Notes under the pieces: generated by a model | What the model was told of the DNA's origin: nothing | What the model saw: only the letters and a program-made list of their open reading frames with translations | The model's database searches: none | DNA from: Oscillospiraceae bacterium | Lineage (GTDB): Bacteria > Bacillota_A > Clostridia > Oscillospirales > CAG-272 | Reading direction: 5' to 3' | Length of the DNA: 24,022 nt | Assembly (NCBI GenBank): GCA_015064665.1 | Contig: SVRU01000040.1 | Span: 1 to 24,022 of the forward strand | Shown here: in pieces, positions 21,772 to 24,022 of the stretch | Layout: the number at the start of each line of letters is the position of its first letter | Position numbering within the stretch: position 1 is the first letter of the stretch | Program-made: the position numbers and the translations under genes

Positions 21772-23103
21772 TTACATATAACCGTATTTTTTCTTCTTTG
21801 CGAAAAGAAACGCCAAGGTGGTGACAAATGCGAGAATTTCAGCCGCTAACATGGAATACCATATTCCGTCAAGTTTAAACAACGCAGGGAGAAGCAGGAC
21901 GAGTACGATTTGATAAACCAAGGTTCTTAGAAAAGAAATTGCGGCGGACACGGGACCGTTGTTTAACGCCGTAAAGAAGGATGAGGCAAAAATGCAGAAG
22001 CCGGAAAACAAAAACGAGAGAGAAAATATTTTTAGTCCTTTTGCTGTCATTTCAAGAAGCGAGCTGTCGTAGCCGACGAATATTCTTGCAAGAGGTGACG
22101 AAAAAAAGAAACCGAAGGCGAGCATTAAAAATCCGGCGCCAAAAGTGATTGCCGTGCTTTTTCTCAGAATGTTTTTTAGCTCGTTCTTGTTTTGCGCGCC
22201 GTAGTGATAGCTTATAATCGGAGCGCAGCCGATGGAATAACCTATAAACATTGCAATAAATATAAAGCTGATGTACATAATAACACCGTACGCTGCAACA
22301 CCGTCTTCTTCAGCAAATTTCATAAGCTGCATATTATACAGCACGGTAACTATTGAACTTGATATGTTGCTCATAAGCTCTGAGGAACCGTTGGTAATGC
22401 TTTTTAGAAGAATTTTGCCGAAAAACCTTGTTCTCGTAAGTTTTAGAAGACTCGTGTTTTTCTTCGAAAAATAGAAAATTGGAGCTATACCGCCTACGGC
22501 TTGACTTGCCGATGTTGCTACGGCAGCTCCGGCCAGACCGAATTCAAACATCCAGACGAACAAGGCATCGAGGATTATATTGGTAACGCCTGCCGCAACG
22601 GTGACTCCAAGACCGAGCTTAGGCTTTTCTGCCGCTATAAAGAAGCTCTGGAATAGGATTTGCAACATAAAGAAGGGCATTGCCGCTATAACTATGCGTC
22701 CGTACGTAACGCAGTACTCAAGAGTATTTCCCCGTGCACCGAGAAGCTCGGAAAGCGGACGCATAAAAACAAGGCCCAAGGTTGCCATTAAAATACCGAC
22801 GATTGCAGTAATATAGACAATCATTGAAAAATATTTATTTGCGCTTTCGCGGTCCTTTTCACCAAGCGTTTTCGCGACGATGGCGGTTCCGCCTGCTCCC
22901 ATCATAAAACCAAACGCGCCGATAATCATAAGTATCGGCATAATCAGATTTATTGCCGCGAAGGGTTCTTTTCCAACAATGTTTGAAACGAAAAGACCGT
23001 CAACCACACCGTATATTGACGTAAATATCATCATAATTACTGATGGAATGGCAAATCTGAACAGCTTTCCGTAGGTGAAATTATCTGAAAGTTGAATTTT
23101 CAT
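21772..23103 (-). CDS. MATE-family multidrug/cation antiporter (MepA-like)
   Basis: A 443-aa transporter with about 12 hydrophobic segments. The opening NFTYGKLFRFAIPSVIMMIFTSIYGVVDGLFVSNIVGKEPFAAINL and the loop GFMMGAGGTAIVAKTLGEKDRESANKYFS are close to MepA/NorM-type members from Clostridia; PIISYHYGAQNKNELKNIL is the typical second-half loop. The sequence is clearly different from the convergent MATE protein, so this is not a recent duplication. The ATG has AAGGAAG upstream. The gap to the gene upstream holds a hairpin and no clear promoter, so it is probably co-transcribed with the small acidic protein gene. Confidence 0.9.
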   Translation of the reverse strand: MKIQLSDNFTYGKLFRFAIPSVIMMIFTSIYGVVDGLFVSNIVGKEPFAAINLIMPILMIIGAFGFMMGAGGTAIVAKTLGEKDRESANKYFSMIVYITAIVGILMATLGLVFMRPLSELLGARGNTLEYCVTYGRIVIAAMPFFMLQILFQSFFIAAEKPKLGLGVTVAAGVTNIILDALFVWMFEFGLAGAAVATSASQAVGGIAPIFYFSKKNTSLLKLTRTRFFGKILLKSITNGSSELMSNISSSIVTVLYNMQLMKFAEEDGVAAYGVIMYISFIFIAMFIGYSIGCAPIISYHYGAQNKNELKNILRKSTAITFGAGFLMLAFGFFFSSPLARIFVGYDSSLLEMTAKGLKIFSLSFLFSGFCIFASSFFTALNNGPVSAAISFLRTLVYQIVLVLLLPALFKLDGIWYSMLAAEILAFVTTLAFLFAKKKKYGYM

Positions 23104-23122
23104 TGTCTTCCTTTCATAGTAA

Positions 23123-23147
23123 TATGCGGCTGAATTTCAGCCGCATA
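23123..23147. repeat. Hairpin between the acidic-protein gene and the MATE gene
   Basis: Arms TATGCGGCTG and CAGCCGCATA with a 5-base loop. On the minus strand TTACTATG follows, a poor T-tract. It may be a weak terminator or attenuator that lowers MATE expression. Confidence 0.6.
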
Positions 23148-23157
23148 CACTCTTAAT

Positions 23158-23577
23158 TTATTCGTCATTTTCTTCGTCGCGGGCAACCTCGTCAAGTTCA
23201 TCGTTGAACCTTACGGATTTGCGCGAGTTTATATAATATGAGTCGCCTTTTGCGCTCGTGAACTGAAATTCGCCGTCATCTCCGTCGTAGAGCGTTCCGT
23301 AAACGTCAAGATTCTTTGCCGCCTTGCAGAAAAACTCAAGAAATTCGTCTGTATCAAGTTCTTCAATTTCAATGCTGTAATCGTCTGTCGTAAATATTAT
23401 TTCGGTTTCTGCACCGTCTTCGGCTGCGGCGTAGCCGTCGTCGTATATAATATAATCGGAAGAAAAGTCAAAGAAATCTTCGAGCTCGCCCGACTTCAAG
23501 AAATTAACGAATTTTTTGATTTCGGATTTTTCGCCCCGCAGGGTAATTTCAAAATACAGTTCATCCCAAAGTGTCAT
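23158..23577 (-). CDS. Small, very acidic protein of unknown function
   Basis: A 139-aa protein not recognised. It starts MTLWDELYFEITLRGEKSEIKKFVNFLKSG, an alternating strand-helix pattern suggesting a ferredoxin-like alpha/beta fold. Runs of Asp and Glu appear throughout (YIIYDDGYAAAEDGAETE, LYDGDDGEF) and at the tail (DELDEVARDEENDE). No signal peptide, membrane segment or cysteine motif stands out beyond one Cys. The start at 23577 is chosen because AAAGGA lies upstream and because a frame from 23658 would begin upstream of the -10 box. It is probably the first gene of a transcript including the downstream MATE transporter. Function cannot be inferred from the context. Confidence 0.8.
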   Translation of the reverse strand: MTLWDELYFEITLRGEKSEIKKFVNFLKSGELEDFFDFSSDYIIYDDGYAAAEDGAETEIIFTTDDYSIEIEELDTDEFLEFFCKAAKNLDVYGTLYDGDDGEFQFTSAKGDSYYINSRKSVRFNDELDEVARDEENDE

Positions 23578-23596
23578 ATAAATATCGTCCTTTCTT

Positions 23597-23618
23597 AAGA
23601 TCAAAAGGTTTTGATCTT
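23597..23618. repeat. 22-bp palindrome in the acidic-protein leader
   Basis: AAGATCAAAA and TTTTGATCTT around a GG centre. It lies just after the predicted transcription start (about 23623) and before the ribosome binding site. It could be an operator or a 5' stabilising hairpin. Confidence 0.7.
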
Positions 23619-23629
23619 TTGTTGTAATG

Positions 23630-23658
23630 AGTATATCATAGCTTAGATGTGTTGTCAA
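23630..23658 (-). promoter_or_regulatory. Sigma-A promoter of the acidic-protein gene
   Basis: On the minus strand TTGACA (23653-23658), 17-base spacer, TATACT (23630-23635). Start near 23623. Confidence 0.8.
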
Positions 23659-23690
23659 TACGTTATAATCAAAATCAGAAGTGTCTATGT

Positions 23691-23719
23691 TTAAGAAGCA
23701 CGAAGCGTTCCTATATAAT
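23691..23719 (+). promoter_or_regulatory. Possible upstream (P1) promoter of the rRNA-type leader
   Basis: TTAAGA (4 of 6), 17-base spacer, TATAAT (23714-23719). It lies 103 bases before the stronger promoter; tandem promoters are common before rRNA operons. The weak -35 keeps confidence low. Confidence 0.35.
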
Positions 23720-23793
23720 ATAGTATGGAAGAAAAGAGGAAAATGACTGCTGAAAAAAGAAAAAAATATTTTTTAAATTTTTTCGAAAACCTC

Positions 23794-23822
23794 TTGACAA
23801 TCTAAACGTGATGTAGTATAAT
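23794..23822 (+). promoter_or_regulatory. Perfect-consensus promoter, probably for an rRNA operon
   Basis: TTGACA (23794-23799), exactly 17 bases, TATAAT (23817-23822). The 45 bases upstream are almost only A and T (23745-23787), as in UP elements that bind the alpha subunit of RNA polymerase. Start near 23829. Confidence 0.9.
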
Positions 23823-23828
23823 AGACAA

Positions 23829-24022
23829 GCTGACCGCAAGAAGCGGCAGCACTTGGTCATTGAAAATTGAACAACAAGAAATTTCTTAAAGCACTGAAAA
23901 GTGCAGAGGAATCTCGTTAAACACTTTGAAAGAGAAAAAAATACTCAAGAAGTAAGAAGAAGCTAAGACAAATTTAGCTCTAAAGAAGGTATCAACTCTG
24001 CCATAGGACAGAGAGAAGATAT
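23829..24022 (+). ncRNA. Structured leader, probably pre-16S rRNA leader (continues past window)
   Basis: No coding frame is evident. The transcript begins with hairpin GCTG-a-CCGC/GCGGCAGC (23829-23850). The segment CATTGAAAATTGAACAACAA (from 23858) resembles the boxA antitermination region of Firmicutes rRNA leaders. More hairpins follow: GCACT-GAAA-AGTGC with a GNRA loop (23891-23904), AGCTAA/TTAGCT (23961-23979), and CTCTG/CAGAG (23996-24013). The 16S gene itself is not reached, so the identity is inferred from promoter strength and the boxA-like motif. Confidence 0.65.

Noticed and set aside
23659..24022. CRISPR leader or array at the window end
   Set aside because: No repeated units of regular spacing; the hairpins differ in sequence.

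Overview
The window looks like a chromosomal segment of a low-to-moderate GC Gram-positive bacterium of class Clostridia, probably an anaerobic gut or rumen lineage. This rests on the mix of genes: a CotF-like spore coat protein, Rex, DnaD plus a DnaI/DnaC-type loader, YqhQ (DUF1385), many strong AGGAGG-type ribosome binding sites and near-consensus sigma-A promoters. Genus or species cannot be fixed from the sequence alone.

Layout. (1) 1-392: right end of an IS3-family insertion sequence, cut by the window edge, with the transposase C-terminus, a 26-bp perfect palindrome and a terminal inverted repeat. (2) 432-6932: a carbohydrate-related locus. A 902-aa cytoplasmic glycosidase-like protein and a PHP-family phosphatase lie on the minus strand. 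Opposite them are a xylose-isomerase-like TIM-barrel protein and a highly expressed-looking solute-binding lipoprotein. Two back-to-back sigma-A promoters drive the PHP and isomerase genes apart. (3) 7087-16366: one long minus-strand housekeeping operon, in transcription order yqhQ, prmC, ddl, murI, rbfA, nrnA (frameshifted), rimI, tsaD, rex, dnaD, dnaC-like. Genes overlap by 4-17 bases or are closely spaced. It combines cell-wall precursor synthesis, ribosome and tRNA modification, nucleotide recycling, redox sensing and replication initiation. (4) 16561-17016: a CotF-like spore coat gene on the plus strand. (5) 17109-20130: an ADP-ribosylglycohydrolase-family protein, an AraC regulator and an HdeD-like membrane protein on the minus strand. 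A striking 55-bp symmetric palindrome sits over the hydrolase promoter and ribosome binding site. (6) 20322-23103: two convergent MATE-family transporters. (7) 23158-23577: a small, very acidic protein of unknown function with a palindrome in its 5' region. (8) 23659-24022: a perfect-consensus promoter with an A/T-rich upstream element and a structured leader with a boxA-like motif. This is most likely the start of an rRNA operon whose 16S gene begins beyond the window.

No clearly new defence system, CRISPR array or prophage was seen. The points most worth a second look are the unclassified glycosidase locus, the palindromic operator or RNA switch before the ADP-ribosylglycohydrolase gene, the hairpin masking the ddl ribosome binding site, the structured leader of the solute-binding protein gene, and the single-base frameshift in nrnA. 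All of these are read by eye; no database search was run.
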